From: Tachypleus tridentatus
Taxonomy: Eukaryota; Arthropoda; Merostomata; Xiphosura; Limulidae
Reading direction: 5' to 3'
NCBI RefSeq assembly: GCF_004210375.1
Contig: NW_027467782.1
Span: 26,391,276 to 26,455,275, forward strand
Length of the DNA: 64,000 nt
A program made the translations under genes and the position numbers. Each line of letters starts with the position of its first letter. The stretch's first letter is position 1. Below the pieces are notes generated by a model. The model did no database searches and was not told where the DNA came from. It saw only the letters and a list, made by a program, of their open reading frames with translations. Below are positions 11,852 to 23,860 of the stretch, piece by piece.

Positions 11852-12350
11852 TCAATGGATGCTCACATCAAAAAAAAAAAAAAAAGATAACCAAGAGAAG
11901 TAAAACCTGACAGCTCTTTCCATGGCTTGAAGCCTTATGTATGGTGGTTGAACACATCTTAAGAGAGTATTGAAAAATACACACAGATGAATGAGATATT
12001 GTACTGGTGACAAAATATATTTATTCAGTGTGATAACGAAGCCCAATTTTGTGGCTTCTGAAAGGAGAATCTGAGAGTGTTGTTCTACTAATTGATAAGA
12101 AGGAGCAAGTTTTCCATATGATGATGTATGCACAGATCCATGTAATTCAGGTTATGAGAAAAACTTCAAAACTTTGAAGAAGACACAAGATGCTGATATA
12201 AAACCAAAAGGTAAAGCTCTGAACTGCAACGCTCCCCAAAACCTCACAAAAATCCAAGAAAACAACTGAAGAAAAGAGGCTGGAGGTGGCTTATCAAAAT
12301 GTTTCTCTGTTTAGGTCAATTTAGTAAAAGGAACAGCCAGAAAAGAAAGT
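11852..12350 (-). pseudogene. DIRS-like reverse transcriptase remnant
   Basis: Frames on the minus strand give a motif B equivalent (SELYLLVLYQHLV where intact copies have RALPFGLxxAPRVF) near 12230-12190. Then come NYMDLCIHHHMENLLL at the YLDDWL position near 12140-12100 and YQLVEQHSQILLSEATKLGF at 12090-12040. The reading continues with LSPVQYLIHLCVFFNTLLR to about 11960. The thumb-like tail ends near an A-run at 11868-11886. The catalytic aspartates are lost. Confidence 0.7.
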
Positions 12351-12359
12351 CTAAATTCT

Positions 12360-13440
12360 CCTCAATGATTTGCAAAAGCCACCTCAGAATCCTCTGAAGA
12401 GATACCCTTGGTTCGCATCACAACAGATCATATCATGGACATGTTTGAATGAGACTGACCCATCCCATCAGGTGACAAACACTAGATATGAGAGGCAGAA
12501 GAGGAGAGGTTTGCTTGAGCTCTGCAATAAGAACTGTAACTTGAGAATTTATACTTATCAGTAAGATTTTTTCATTTTTATGTAATATATAAATATAAAC
12601 AAAAAGATTGAGATTTTGCCTAAGGTACTTCAGTGGAGTACAAAAGACTGAAACAAGCATTCTAAATGCTTAGATAGGCAAAGAGTCAAAGTCTTAGAGA
12701 TTGAGAAATGGCTGTATTATCAACAGATTTAAGTATGATTTGGAAACAATTTTCTTAGTAAAAGTAACTAGTGGTTTAGCTTCTCAGTTCAGTAAATACA
12801 TCTTTTGATTCTTACTTCAGTGAACAGGATACTAGTTACTGCAACACCTGCAAAAGTAGTAGTGATATTAAAATCACAACTCTTGTTTTATTGGCTTTTG
12901 ACAAGCCTTATTTGAAAAAGGAATGAAGTTAGGCAAAACATTTTCATTGTAGAAGCTACTGCAGTTACCATGTACCACAGTTAATAAAAACATGGGGTTT
13001 CATGTCTAGAGAAATGCTGACAGAAATTATTATTTGTTTTATAATAAAAATTGCTAATAGCAATAAAATCATTATGTAGTAACACACAAGGACAAATTTC
13101 ATGTTATAATACATCACTAAGGTCTTTCAAACAAAACAATATATGATTCATGTGAGAAATAACTTAGTGAATTTATTATAGCCTTAGCATCAAGAAACAG
13201 AGAAGTAATGTACATGTACAATTATTAAAACTGATTATGGATAAAGCTTTTTCACTGAATCTTTTATAAAGCACTCTTCAACATTCTCAACACCCACAAC
13301 AACTCATGAAGTTAATAAAGGAAATGATAGATTAATTTTGAATAAAAATCAAGATATCTTGAAATTTAATGAACTGTAAACCATGGTCTGTCAACATATA
13401 GTTTTAAAGAAGCAACTGTAAATTAATTAAACAAACTTAC
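12360..13440. other. Upstream edge of DIRS remnant and unassigned AT-rich sequence
   Basis: The minus-strand reading 12660-12433 may continue the DIRS reverse transcriptase N-terminus, but I could not anchor it to a motif. Nothing supported from 12700 to 13440. Confidence 0.3.
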
Positions 13441-13484
13441 TGCTCTGTCATCAAAGAGTATTACACAAAGAATGGTGCATAACT
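13441..13484 (-). pseudogene. Possible AKTIP-like upstream exon with in-frame stop
   Basis: The minus-strand reading gives SYAPFFV-stop-YSLMTE and then a good donor, GAGCA|GTAAGT. AKTIP proteins have a PFFLEYSLLAEY-type motif just before the LPGVYV segment. The donor leaves two bases (CA) that combine with the first T of the exon at 6139-6203 to make H, so the phase is right. At the expected glutamate the codon is TAA (13461-13463), a single-base change from GAA. The acceptor side is unclear; the best AG is at CCCAAG. This is either a broken exon of a decaying gene copy or a chance match strengthened by phase. Confidence 0.45.
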
Positions 13485-14089
13485 TGGGTCATTTCATGGG
13501 CTACTTTTCTGGCCAACCACATTCACAGACAATCCATACAATGGAACTAAACACAAAATAAAACCTGAAATTTTATATTTTACACAAGTTTAGTTTTAGT
13601 AGAAATATATATTAAAACAAATACACAAAATAAATAAAATCATTAAAATATTTTAGTTTAAGTAAAATAAAAAGTGACTGACAAAGTAGTTGTAACAATA
13701 TTATACTTGATGCTTAGAAATGATTACCCAAAAAATTTAACTGAAGTCTTGAGTACTGAAGAAATAAAATATTTGGCACTTAGAACAAAGATTTATTCAA
13801 AACTTTTTCTTTAGCCTTTGATAAATCAAGAAAGTGTTGCCTGAGGGGTGGAGAGATGCTTACGTTTATTTTATTTTTAAAGGGCATATTAAGAGTTAGA
13901 GAAATTATATGTCAGTTAATCTTACTTGCACAGTGAAAAAAAATCTAGGTCTGGTAAAAGAAGATTTACAAAGTAATTGAGAGAAAAATTATGTCATAAA
14001 AGAAATTAAATATCCTTTCACCAACGGAGAATCTTACTTATCTGTTACAAAAGAAAGATTGTAGACTCGATGAACTTGGGTTCTCATTA

Positions 14090-14360
14090 AGCTTTTGATA
14101 AGGTGCCACAAAAAAGAATAGCAAGGTAAATCACACCAGTAGGAGTTAGGTAAAGACTGGACAGTGGGATTTATAGAGTAGCTGGAAGAAAAAAAGAAGA
14201 AAAAAGCAGCAAACATTTGCTACAAAGTCTAACCAATCTAACAGACCCTTGTTTTTAGTGGAGAAACTCGGAGGATCAGTGGTATGATACTGATGTAAAG
14301 AACTAATAATTAGTCAAGTTTGCCAATGACAAACTAATTATTCTAGCTGTATTCATTATG
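14090..14360 (+). pseudogene. CR1-like reverse transcriptase fragment
   Basis: Short in-frame pieces read FDKVPQKRIAR (14093-14130), VAGRKK near 14180, and FANDKLIILAVF near 14315-14355. They correspond to the FDKVPHKRLL, WLxxRKQ and FADDTKL motifs of CR1 reverse transcriptase, in the correct order. Stops and small indels are frequent. Confidence 0.65.
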
Positions 14361-16970
14361 TTGAGGGTCACATTTTAAATAGGACAAACATTTGGTAAAT
14401 TATTTTTAACTATATTAAGTGAAATAATTATTATAACTTGTATTATGCATTTGATATAGATGGTTTTAGATGTGGCAGATAAGTCATTTAACCCTTTCAT
14501 GTCAGATCAAAGACCATATCATTAAGTTTGTTATGTTGCATTAAAAATTTTATTGTACTATTTTATGAATTTACATCAGTAAGTTTGGAATCAAACTGAA
14601 GGTTATAATTCAAACTTTAATATAATATATGAGTTAATTTCTAATTTAAAAGTAAATATTCAAAGAACACATCCAAATATAGATATTAGTGAGTCGCATG
14701 ATATGTTAAATGTAGCATTGTTTAAAATTTGATGTTTGTGATGTCAACGTACCAAATCTAGTTTTGTACAAATTTAAGAACTCAAATTACAAACATTATC
14801 AAGTTATAATATCAAATAAGAACCTCATATCTTTTTATTTTACAGAGATATAGCTTCTATACTGAATCAAACATTGTTCACCTCTTTCCATTTTTGGAAA
14901 CGGTTCCTTATATACAATTACTTCAACATATGACGTGAATAATCAATAAACAGCTTAAAATATCCCCAGAGTGGTTTTACCTGCTATTTTAATCTTTGAA
15001 AAGGCTTCCACATTCCTTCAATTCAAGATTTAAAGGTTGCATCTTTAGCCTACTTGAAGTTTCATTTAGTTTTTTTTAAATCTAAATATATTTTATAAAC
15101 TAAGATTAATAAATTATAGTGAAATTGAATGGTATCATTTTGGTTATTTCTGATTTTTTGTTATTCAAATGTATATGTAAAACCTAAAAGAATTTTAAAA
15201 AATTGTTTGATATCCTCTAGTACAAAATTTTAAAAGGCTTAGCAACTTGTGTCCAGCAGCAACTAAGTCCAAAGTTCATAGCCAAAAGAAATAATTGTTT
15301 CCTTTACTTCTTGATTTATCATTTTATATGTTAAGAAAAATAAGTTTAATAATTTATTTCTAAATTGGAAAAATCAATATACATATATATATTGTATAAT
15401 AATTGAAATATGACTATATATCACAAAATACTAGTCCACTAAAACACAGCCAAGACAGGGAAAATTAAAGATCAGTTATATTTTACTGGATATAAGTGCA
15501 TGTGCCCTACATCAATGAAAGATTTGTTATGCAATTAGACATGACTGTAAGGTCCATATAATAAAAAAATTATATGAAAATATATACCATCATGAGACTT
15601 AAGCTACTTAAACATTTGTACTTTCATTTTATAATATGTAGTCATTCTAGCACAAAAAAGCATAATTTATATTTCTTAATTTTTTTATGATGTTTACGAG
15701 GTTGGTCAAGTGACTGACCCTACATAGTTTGAGTAAAGAAACTTAAAAATATAAAGTCTTACATCTGATTTTTTTATATAGCATAATTGTAATGTTTACT
15801 AAAAGTCTACCAAAGTTTGTGAAGATACACATACTGTATCAAAAGTTATAATGCAAATACTTAATGCATGCAAATGTGTAGACAAACTCATGTATCATAC
15901 ACCAAACCCACAGCAAAAGGGTTAAGACAACTAATAGCACATACTCATTACAAGTCAAAACAGGCATTCCTTTTCAAGATAAATAACTATATAGTTGTCA
16001 CTTGGAATACTGTTTACTGTTTTAGTGTGAAATACACATGCTGCTTATAAAAAAACAACAAGAAAAGTGTGGCTGAAAGTACCAACTCAGGATGAATCAC
16101 AAAGAGCACAATAAATACATTTAAAGAAGAGCATTACTGCTGTGACAGGAGAAAGATGACCAAGAGGGGTGGTTAAATAGGATGACATGAAATAAAAAAC
16201 ATCATACAAGAAAGAGATTTGCTTAAAATGTATGAACTAAGAGCAACAAATTCTGTAAAAATATTAAAAGCAAAATGTTACGATGGGAGTGGGGTCTCAA
16301 ATTTGAGAGATGACACAAGAAGACTCATTACTATTGTTTGTTAGTTTTTAAATTTTATTTCTTCTTAAATATTTACGAATAGATTTAAGTGACATCTCTC
16401 AACCTGAACAGCTGTTAGATGCAGTGGTCTAGAACAGTGAATAATGCAAAGCCTATTCAAGCATATTATTTTTGTTATACAATTATTACTTCATGATTAA
16501 ATATACACCTTAGTCTACAAATGTATGAAAAAATAATTAAATTTCTATTTAGGATACCTTTTTAATTTCTATTTAGGATACATTTTTAATTGTTATTCTT
16601 ATTTTAACATGAATCCTTGAGAAAAAAAAATCATAATTATTATAAAATTTCAAGTTGCATTACTAATTAATATTTTTTTTAAACTCATTTCTTTTTAAAT
16701 TATTCTTACTTTTTCAATATAAATACAGTATCCTAGCCTGTATTTTTTGGGGTCTACATTTGCCTTAAGTCTCCTAGGCTGCAGTTCTGTCTTCCCTCCC
16801 ATTATTCTGCCACTGACTAGATAGAAACAAAATCAAATTAATTTTGACCTTACAAGGAATTGGAAAGAATGATACTTCTCTTGGACTAGATATTACTTCA
16901 GTGCTTTGAAGAAGGTTACAGACCAAACATGAGCGACTTGCTACTATTTCTTGTAAATTCAGGAACAATG
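14360..16970. other. Unassigned AT-rich sequence
   Basis: I see no coding similarity. A 22-bp direct repeat (TTTCTATTTAGGATAC...) occurs twice at 16540-16585. The open frames at 15868-16050 (plus) and 16774-16989 (minus) carry no motif; the latter overlaps the antisense of the CR1 upstream region. Confidence 0.4.
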
Positions 16971-16974
16971 AACA

Positions 16975-18520
16975 GGTTTCAGAAGACAAGTCTGCTAATG
17001 TTTCCTTTTTTTAAAGTGATAAGAAAAACTGTTCATATAAGTATAGGTCTGTTAGCATTACATCTGTGATGGATAGTTTTTAAAAGTTTGATAAAAGATT
17101 TGTAGTAAATTATTTCATCAAAGTTTAACAAATTTGGGTATTCACTAGGGGATAATTTTTTGGCATTCATTAAAATAGTTGAGGGTGTAGAATGTGTATA
17201 TTGATTTTCAGAGAGTATACAAAACTTGTTAAAAAATATGTGGGAGATAAGTTGGTTTACCTAATAGAAAAGCTTTTGGATGGAAGAATATATATGGTTG
17301 TTATAAACAAAATTTAGACAACTTGAATTAATGTCACCATTGGCATACCTCTGGGTATAGTATCAGAGTCTTTACCAATTTTGAATTACATCAAAGTGAC
17401 ACAGACAAAGAAATAACTGACAAATTTCTCTAGGTCTTGAATGTTGTAAGAAAGATGCTTCTGATTTACAAAATTATTTAGATTATTTGGTGTTTTGGGT
17501 AAATATACTGCTAGCAATGGATTCATGATGGTTTAATAATGAAGATAAGGCAGTTGATAGAACAGAAAAAATTTTATTTAGAAGTTTGAATGTTTTGAAA
17601 TAACTTGTTTCATCATCAACAAAATTTGAAAATTGTGTTCCTGAAATTATATCATCATCATTAATTTATTTAGTTAAGAAAAGCAGTTAAAGGACTGATA
17701 AACCAATGTTTATACATATAACAACTTTAGGTCTAAAGAACTTTGTCAATCATTAAGGTGATCTTCAGCTATATGGTAGACTTTTTTAAAAACAATAGAA
17801 TTCAGGGTCTAAAGATCCTGCTGTGATGACAGAGAAATCCTTAAATGATACATCATGACTTGTAGTTTGAGAATGTACATAACTGGGCGAGTGGCTGGGT
17901 TTAAGTAGTGGATAACTGGTTCTTTTAGATACTCCCAATTGTTCACAGACTAAGTTTTTAACTGGTACATTTCATTTTCATTTTGCATAACAAAAGAACC
18001 TTGATGATTCACAAAGTTTTAACCCTAAAATTATTCTAAATTTTCACACATAACTCAGCTGTAAAATTATGTTTATAGTTTTACACAAGTTATTTCAAAT
18101 TGTTCAAACTTGTAAATAAAATGTAGTACATATTTTTCAACCATTTTCATCTTCATTAATAAATAAATTGATTGTTTGTTGCACTTCCTACATAGCTAAC
18201 AGGCATATAAATGGCAGATCATGTTTAATTATCATAAAAGCAATATAATGCTTTTGGATTATCACAAGTTAAATTTTATATGACTAACACTTCAGATTAT
18301 ATAGAGGTAGAAATATAGAATGTAAGCCTAAAAAAATTGTAATTTCATAGTACTTGTTTGGTCTTATTTGAAATATGCAAAGTCTTGAACATCTTACCTT
18401 AGGAAAGACACTAAACAGTTAGAAAAGGTCCAGAGAATGGTTACTAGCATTAGAGTGATACCTAGGATGGGAACTTTGTTATAGAAAAACAAGATCTCCA
18501 TTTTTTTTTCTAGATGAAAC
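16975..18520 (+). pseudogene. CR1-like retrotransposon ORF2 (RT) remnant
   Basis: Pieces in order are VSEDKSANVSFF and SDKKNCSYKYRSVSITSVMD (about 16975-17075), the xNYRPISLTS motif. Next come KKYVGDKLVYLIEKLLDGR and IYMVVINKI near 17240-17310 (GDKLxxWIxxWLxxRKQRVVINGI). The altered motif B, VTIGIPLGIVSESLPIL, lies near 17330-17380. KDASDLQNYLDYLVFWVN lies near 17455-17505. A final KQLEKVQRMVTSIRVIPRMG lies near 18410-18475, the C-terminal domain of CR1 proteins. All frames are interrupted. The 3' end near 18250 and 18630 shares a CAAGTTAAATTTTATATGA-type sequence. Confidence 0.75.
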
Positions 18521-19200
18521 GAACAGTGTGGAAGTATACTTTTTTTCATATTTTATTGTAAGAATGGTAAGACTTTGTAACACTGATACAAATTTGGTAG
18601 ATTATGACTCTTCTTCAATTAAAATAATTTTTGGGTGATCACACGTTAAATTTTATATGATTATGACTATGACCAGTAAGGTGTTTGGCCTTTTAAATAA
18701 TGAAAATAAGTGGTTTTTTATTTATTTTTTTAAATAGTTTTATCGTCTAAGTAGATCACCAAGTTCCATGTTGCCCTTAAATTTTACATTATAGTTTTAT
18801 ATCTACGATGGAAACAGGAAAGGCTTGTAATTAATAACGTTAGAATTTATAATAATATATGCTTTTACCAAAACTAACGGTAGTTATTAATATTAGGGCA
18901 ATTCGTTTGGTTTCCTTTCCACTTACTTTAGCCTAATACGTTAAGTAGCTTAGTTATTTTCATTAGTAAAGTTTCTCAGTTAATCAACTGTCTAAAAATT
19001 GTGTAATATACAATGGCATTCTAGCTCCACTTTCCTCGTACCTTTCTATAATATTTTCCAAGAAAACTTTCGAGTTAAAAATATAAAAATGATCATACCA
19101 CACCATCATTTTAATACCAAACAGCATCTAAATAGTGAATTATAATAGTATCCGCTAGAGGGATTGTTTTGCATGAATATAATTTCTAATGTTTTATCTT
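18520..19200. other. Unassigned AT-rich sequence
   Basis: No supported features. Confidence 0.4.
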
Positions 19201-19204
19201 CCAG

Positions 19205-19331
19205 CATACCAGTGACACAACAGCATGTCTGCAGAATTACAGCGCTAGAAACCGAGTTTCGATACCTATGATAGGCAAAGCACGCACATAGCTTATAGTG
19301 TAGCTTTGTATATAACTTCAAACAAACAAAC
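19205..19331 (+). repeat. SINE family 2 (tRNA-like), copy 1
   Basis: It starts at CATACCAGTGACACAACAGC, has a tRNA-like B-box region GTTTCGATACC and ends in TTCAAACAAACAAAC. The same order (GTCTGCAGA, GCTAGAAACCGAGTTTCGAT, a GCACA-like stretch, TAGCTTTGT, tail) recurs at 39553-39655 (minus) and 56941-57050 (plus). It is distinct from the longer SINE at 21350. Confidence 0.75.
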
Positions 19332-19334
19332 TGT

Positions 19335-20865
19335 CTTGGTAACTGCGAAAGAAACTGAAAAAAATTGACACTATATTACCATTATATATTCCTATTTAAT
19401 ACCTGTAACGTGAAAGTAAATTTTGTTCTAGCAAAATTCAATAAATAAAATGTGGCATAAACTGACATTAGAGTAATGCATATGTTGCTGTGTTTTCGTT
19501 TTCAAAGATTTACAGGTATCACACATTTTCAGTTAAAGACAGAGAACAAAACAAGACCCCGAAGAATCAAGGTTTTGTGAGAGGAATAGAGTACATAAAA
19601 CAATAAACAACAACAAAAATATTCCCAAAAAAGAGACTGAGGAACATGCAGTGGAACATCAATATTTATATGAAAGTTTTTTATTTTCAGTAAGATAAAC
19701 TTTAACCCTTCCTTTTTTAAAATAATGTGAATTTAAAAAAAAATTGGTCAATTCTTCCAAACAGAATTATTACACTCATTCTCCAGTAAGGGTGAAATAT
19801 ATATACAGGTACATGTTTTTTAAATCTATAGTGTTATACAGATTTTAAAACTGTTTTGTTTATTTGGTTTGCATGCAGTTTTAGCGTAAACTTGTAGTTC
19901 AGAAAGTCATTAAGAATGGTTCGTTGTAGTTGTTTTGATTTTTAGTCTCTATATTAGAGACAGTCAATCAATTTTGCCGAAGACGATTTTGCAGTAATAT
20001 ATAATATAACAGTTGAAGCAGCTACTGATTATAATGTTTTCTGCTGACCAAGTTCAAGGTATTTAAACAGAACAGCCACTCAATACTTTGAGAGAACAAA
20101 TTCCACAAGGTAACGCTGTCGATTGGACAAAGAAACAAAGTTTAACGTTTTCAATTCACGCACAGCTTGTTTTTTAATTCACTTCCACTTGGAGTTCTTT
20201 GAATATAGCCTTAACTGAAAATCGTTATTTTTAGTTTTATTGAAATTAATTGTGACAGAGTGAAAGTTGTGTGACAAAACTAAACCAAATATAATTTTAA
20301 TGTGATTATGTATCTGTAAGCACATATATTCCGTTTTTATTTCTCTCATAATCAATATTGTATCAGTGTTTACTAATTTTATTAAGTTTTGTGAGTTAAC
20401 TCATACTAGAAAATGTAGTTACCAGATTTATAATTATTCTTCTTATTTTCTATTTGAATCTGCAGTTATTAGCAATCTAGCTTTATGACGCTTGTCGAAA
20501 AGTTAGTTTTTATCAGAAAATACTATAAACATATTATAATAAGTAAATATCCTTTCTTACTTATCTACAACCATACAAAATCATTTTCTTTAATTACAAC
20601 ATTTAATGGATAGAGGCATGAGTTGCAGCCTTATTTTGTTTATATTATCACATGCAAAAATATAAATAAACAAAAAGTATACATTATATCTAATGTATGT
20701 TTAGAAAATGTGTTGTAACGGATTTACTAATATATATGTATTTTAATATCGACGTTTGTTTCAGTTAAATACATATTTACAAATCCATGTAACTTATACT
20801 GTTAAATGTGTATTGCTAAATTTCAGCTTATTCTCTAAGTTTAGCGCAGTTAACTCTCGAGTGAT
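19335..20865. other. Unassigned AT-rich sequence
   Basis: No coding or repeat structure was recognised. Confidence 0.4.
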
Positions 20866-20960
20866 TTATATGAAAAACGACTCGTTTGGGTTGAGAAAAT
20901 GTTTTACATAGAAGAGCGAACAACGTTTCGACCTTCTTCGGTCATCCTCAGGTTCACACG
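20866..20960. repeat. Single arm of inverted-repeat element
   Basis: TCGTTTGGGTTGAGAAAATG followed by TTTTACAT and AAGAGCGAACAACG matches the arms of the inverted-repeat element at 47207-47455. This copy carries an extra TTTCGACCTTCTTCGGTCAT segment that the 47-kb arms lack. It directly adjoins the duplicated ORF fragment at 20967. Confidence 0.75.
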
Positions 20961-20966
20961 ATGACC

Positions 20967-21170
20967 TTAAAAGTTATTTAAAGCGTCTTTCATATCTTCC
21001 GTGGTTTTACATTTACAGGAAGCCGTCATTACTTTAATTAAGTAGCATATAGAAGCCATTATTGATGCTACGATCAAAAACCTAAAGAGAGCCTGTATTA
21101 AGATATCCCTCCAACAGCATATTAGAAGCAACAGAAATACATGAGTTAAACACTTCAGAATAGACATCAT
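20967..21170 (-). pseudogene. Truncated copy of hydrophobic-protein ORF
   Basis: A 67-codon reading starts MMSILKCLTHVFLLLLICCW and ends KTTEDMKDALNNF. It matches the first 64 residues of the 234-aa ORF at 47505-48209 with four substitutions and then diverges at an abrupt boundary near 20977. Flanking sequence upstream of the ATG is also shared, up to about 21343. It contains two hydrophobic segments and a CKCKTTEDMKD basic/acidic loop. I do not recognise the family. It is most likely a truncated, possibly internally deleted copy of a mobile unit. Confidence 0.6.
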
Positions 21171-21343
21171 AATTATGTTAACTCAGATCTTCCAAAGAGG
21201 CTTTGTAATTACTTTTAGTAAAATTTATATTTTGAAATATACGCCGCAGTTGTTTTTTTTCACAGAGACTTCGAAACTTGTGTAGTGATAGTTTGGTTCC
21301 TAAGAGACGGTGTGTATTGTTGAGTATTTCTAAAGTAGCTTGC
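20977..21343. repeat. Segmental duplicate of 48015-48300 plus 48565-48650
   Basis: About ten substitutions and a T-run length difference in roughly 280 compared bases (about 96% identity by eye). The duplicate covers the ORF start, its upstream sequence and CACAGAGACTTCGAAACTTG onward. The 48-kb copy is interrupted by a SINE, while this copy has the empty site (at about 21258-21268). Confidence 0.9.
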
Positions 21344-21349
21344 TATATA

Positions 21350-21612
21350 GGCCAAGCGCGTAAGGCGTGCGACTCGTAATCCGAGGGTCGCGGGTTCGCG
21401 CTCGCGCTAAACATCCTCGCCCTCCCAGCCGTGGGGGTGTATAATGTGACGGTCAATCCCACTATTCGTTGGTAAGAGAAAAGAGTAGCCCAAGAGTTGG
21501 CGGTGGGTGGTGATGACTAGCTGCCTTCCCTCTAGTCTTGCACTGCTAAATTAGGGACGGCTAGCACAGATAGCCCTCGAGTAGCTTTGTGCGAAATTCC
21601 AAAACAAACAAA
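21350..21612 (+). repeat. tRNA-derived SINE family 1, copy 1
   Basis: The 5' part is tRNA-like, with GGCCAAGCGCGTAAGGCGTG and a B-box-like GCGGGTTCGCG. The body contains CAATCCCACTATTCGTTGGT, GCCCAAGAGTTGGCGGTGGG and AGCTGCCTTCCCTCTAGTCT. It ends GCGAAATTCCAAAACAAACAAA. I associate this sequence with horseshoe crab genomes. It is GC-richer than its surroundings and well preserved. Confidence 0.9.
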
Positions 21613-23470
21613 CTCTCGCTAATGGTATACGTTGATTTATTGTTTAATAGCTAAATTAAACACATGAATGTCTTCAGATATTGCACATTGCCGGTTACTA
21701 TGTAAGAGAAAAAATTGTAAAGTCAATTATTTGCGTATCGAGCAGTGAATCTAACGGTTCGATATTTTATATTCTGAAAAGTATACTGAAACACCGAGTC
21801 CATGACTTTGTGTCATGTTATTTGGGACTCTGTAACGAATGGAATCGGTTAACTGTTGTTCGAGACTTCTATTTTACACAGAATGAGCGATTTAACTCAA
21901 TTTACTTTTGGTCAGTTCTTGATACTGCAATTGCGAAAAAAATATAAAGTATGACCTCGTCTGTGATAAATGGTGTTCACGTATTTGTTCGTAGGCACAC
22001 ACAGTTACCATTACAGATACGGTGTTCTATAAAACCGTGTTCACTGTAAACTACTGTTCTTTGAATGGATGTGACTCGTCCCTTACCATAGTTTCAATAG
22101 CCCTCTGATGAACATTTAGTATATTATTCCTTGACAGCTCGTTCCCTAGAGCTGAACGTCCTATGGTTTATTACGGTGCTCGCAAAGCTAATTAAAGATC
22201 AAATTGCGAATTACATCATAACGGCCTTGAATTTAGTTCGGCATTTATGGTGGTCTCAAGGCTTACCCTAACCTCCACACAAGTTTAATGTGGAAGTTAT
22301 CTCTAATTTTAATGTAAGATGGACGCGATATCTAGTGCACAAATATCTTATCCGTATTTATACGTCTGATAATATTTTTTAATTTTATGCGAAACAAACT
22401 TGTTAGAGTTGAAAATATTGTAGGTTTATATTGTCCTTTTCTTTTCCAAGTAAAGATAATTCAAGTGCATAAACAAACCCATAGATTGATGGAAAGTTCT
22501 GATAGAAATGCAGAAGTTAAATAAATTTTAACTACTTTTAATTCCACAGTATGTTTTGCTTGTTCATGTAAAATGTGACCGTATATTGAGCCGACATACA
22601 ATATCTTTATTATTCCTTTACTTATTTTATAAGCATATAAAAAAGACAATTGTCTAGACCTATGCATATGTTAGAAAATTGGGGTGGCACGTGACATCTT
22701 GTAAAAGACGACCTTCGAAAGTTTTTGCTGGATATACCCACTTTATAAAGATATTCGTTGTGCGAGACCAGCATTCTCAACACACGCGTATTTGCTGGTC
22801 ATTGGTAGTGCGAGATATACGGTTTAGTTTCAGATAGTTAACTTTTTCGTTTATCTAAGATTAACATCGTTAACTTTGACAATCTTTACCTGGCTGTAGC
22901 AGTGAAACCTGTAACTAAACACTCACTGCTTCAGAAATGGCACTGATCGAAGAAGCTACAGTCAATATGCTTGTGAACAGCAGCTTTCTGTTGTGATATG
23001 TTTTGTTCATATCTGTACAACTAGTGCAGTGTTGACAGGTCTCGCTTTCCATAATAAATTTACTTTAATCTTCCTATTTACTCATTCTGTATTTCTATGT
23101 TTTGCTGGAAAAATGTAACACACATTCAACAAGCTTTGTCCATCATCAATCATTATTATGTGTTTATATAAGATTCATACTCAGAGAAATTTGTTTCAGA
23201 ACACTGGTGGCATTAAATTGGACAATTAAGAAAGTCTGTCTCTTAGTGTTTTTAGTATATTGTGGCATGAGAAAGATAATTCACCTAATTTCATTAAAAT
23301 GCCTTAAGATTTAATGTCTTCATTTTTACACATGAAGTAGAATCTAACAGCGGTCTTACTTTTTTTATTGGATATTAACGTGAAAGGAGAAAACAATAAA
23401 GTGACCATCTCTAGACAGGAAACCTTGTGCTACTACTTTACCATCACACATAAGATCTAATCAATATCTG
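21613..23470. other. Unassigned region with higher CpG content
   Basis: The reading at 21681-21947 (plus, 88 codons, no ATG near the start) has no motif I know. At 22766-22800 an 8-bp inverted repeat (GACCAGCA...TGCTGGTC) encloses an ACACACGCG stretch, and GTGCGAGA is repeated at 22759 and 22808. This could be regulatory, but nothing firm can be said. Confidence 0.3.
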
Positions 23471-23479
23471 TCACATAAA

Positions 23480-23860
23480 AATCCTTCTACTTTGCCTATG
23501 CAAACTATGCTCTACAACTTTGTATCCACAATGAAGACATACAAATTGACTGGAACTACTTAAGAAATCTAGCACTATCTAGAGGTTTCAATACCATTAT
23601 CATAGATAGAGCTTTTATTAAACTCTAAAACCATAAGAAACGCTAACCTTTCCCCTATCAATGGTGTAAAGCATAACAAAGTTATTTCATTTTATTTTTG
23701 TGCCAAACATTGCTAATGAGATTACCAATCTATTTAATAACTTGAACATTGATATACAATGTTTTGAATACAAACTATTCAAACCTTCACTTAACATTAA
23801 CTATCTAATTTGAAATAACCGGTACTAAAGGAACAAAAGTAAAACGTATACAGTTTTTCA
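23480..23860 (+). pseudogene. Penelope-like element fragment (RT C-terminus and linker)
   Basis: Frames read NYALQLCIHNEDIQIDWNYL, then ALSRGFNTIIIDRAF near 23500-23620. Next comes VPNIANEITNLFNNLNIDIQ near 23700-23760, and TGTKGTKVKRIQ near 23820-23850. In Penelope-like elements the RT is followed by a stretch of this form (RA..IC....L..E...I...L..NGYP..FI, then LPFVP.LS..L...F....I). The GIY-YIG nuclease that should follow is absent; a mariner begins at 23881. Confidence 0.6.

Noticed and set aside
20866..20960. Terminal repeat of a Polinton/Maverick-type giant transposon
   Set aside because: The inverted-repeat sequence alone gives no such evidence. No integrase, polymerase B, ATPase or capsid-like frame is found near it.
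21360..21410. tRNA gene
   Set aside because: The tRNA-like stretch is the 5' head of SINE family 1, recurring in the other copies. It does not fold as a complete cloverleaf by eye and carries the SINE body and tail.
22900..22980. Tiny 19-codon ORF (MALIEEATVNMLVNSSFLL)
   Set aside because: Has a plausible ATG but no continuation, donor site or similarity.
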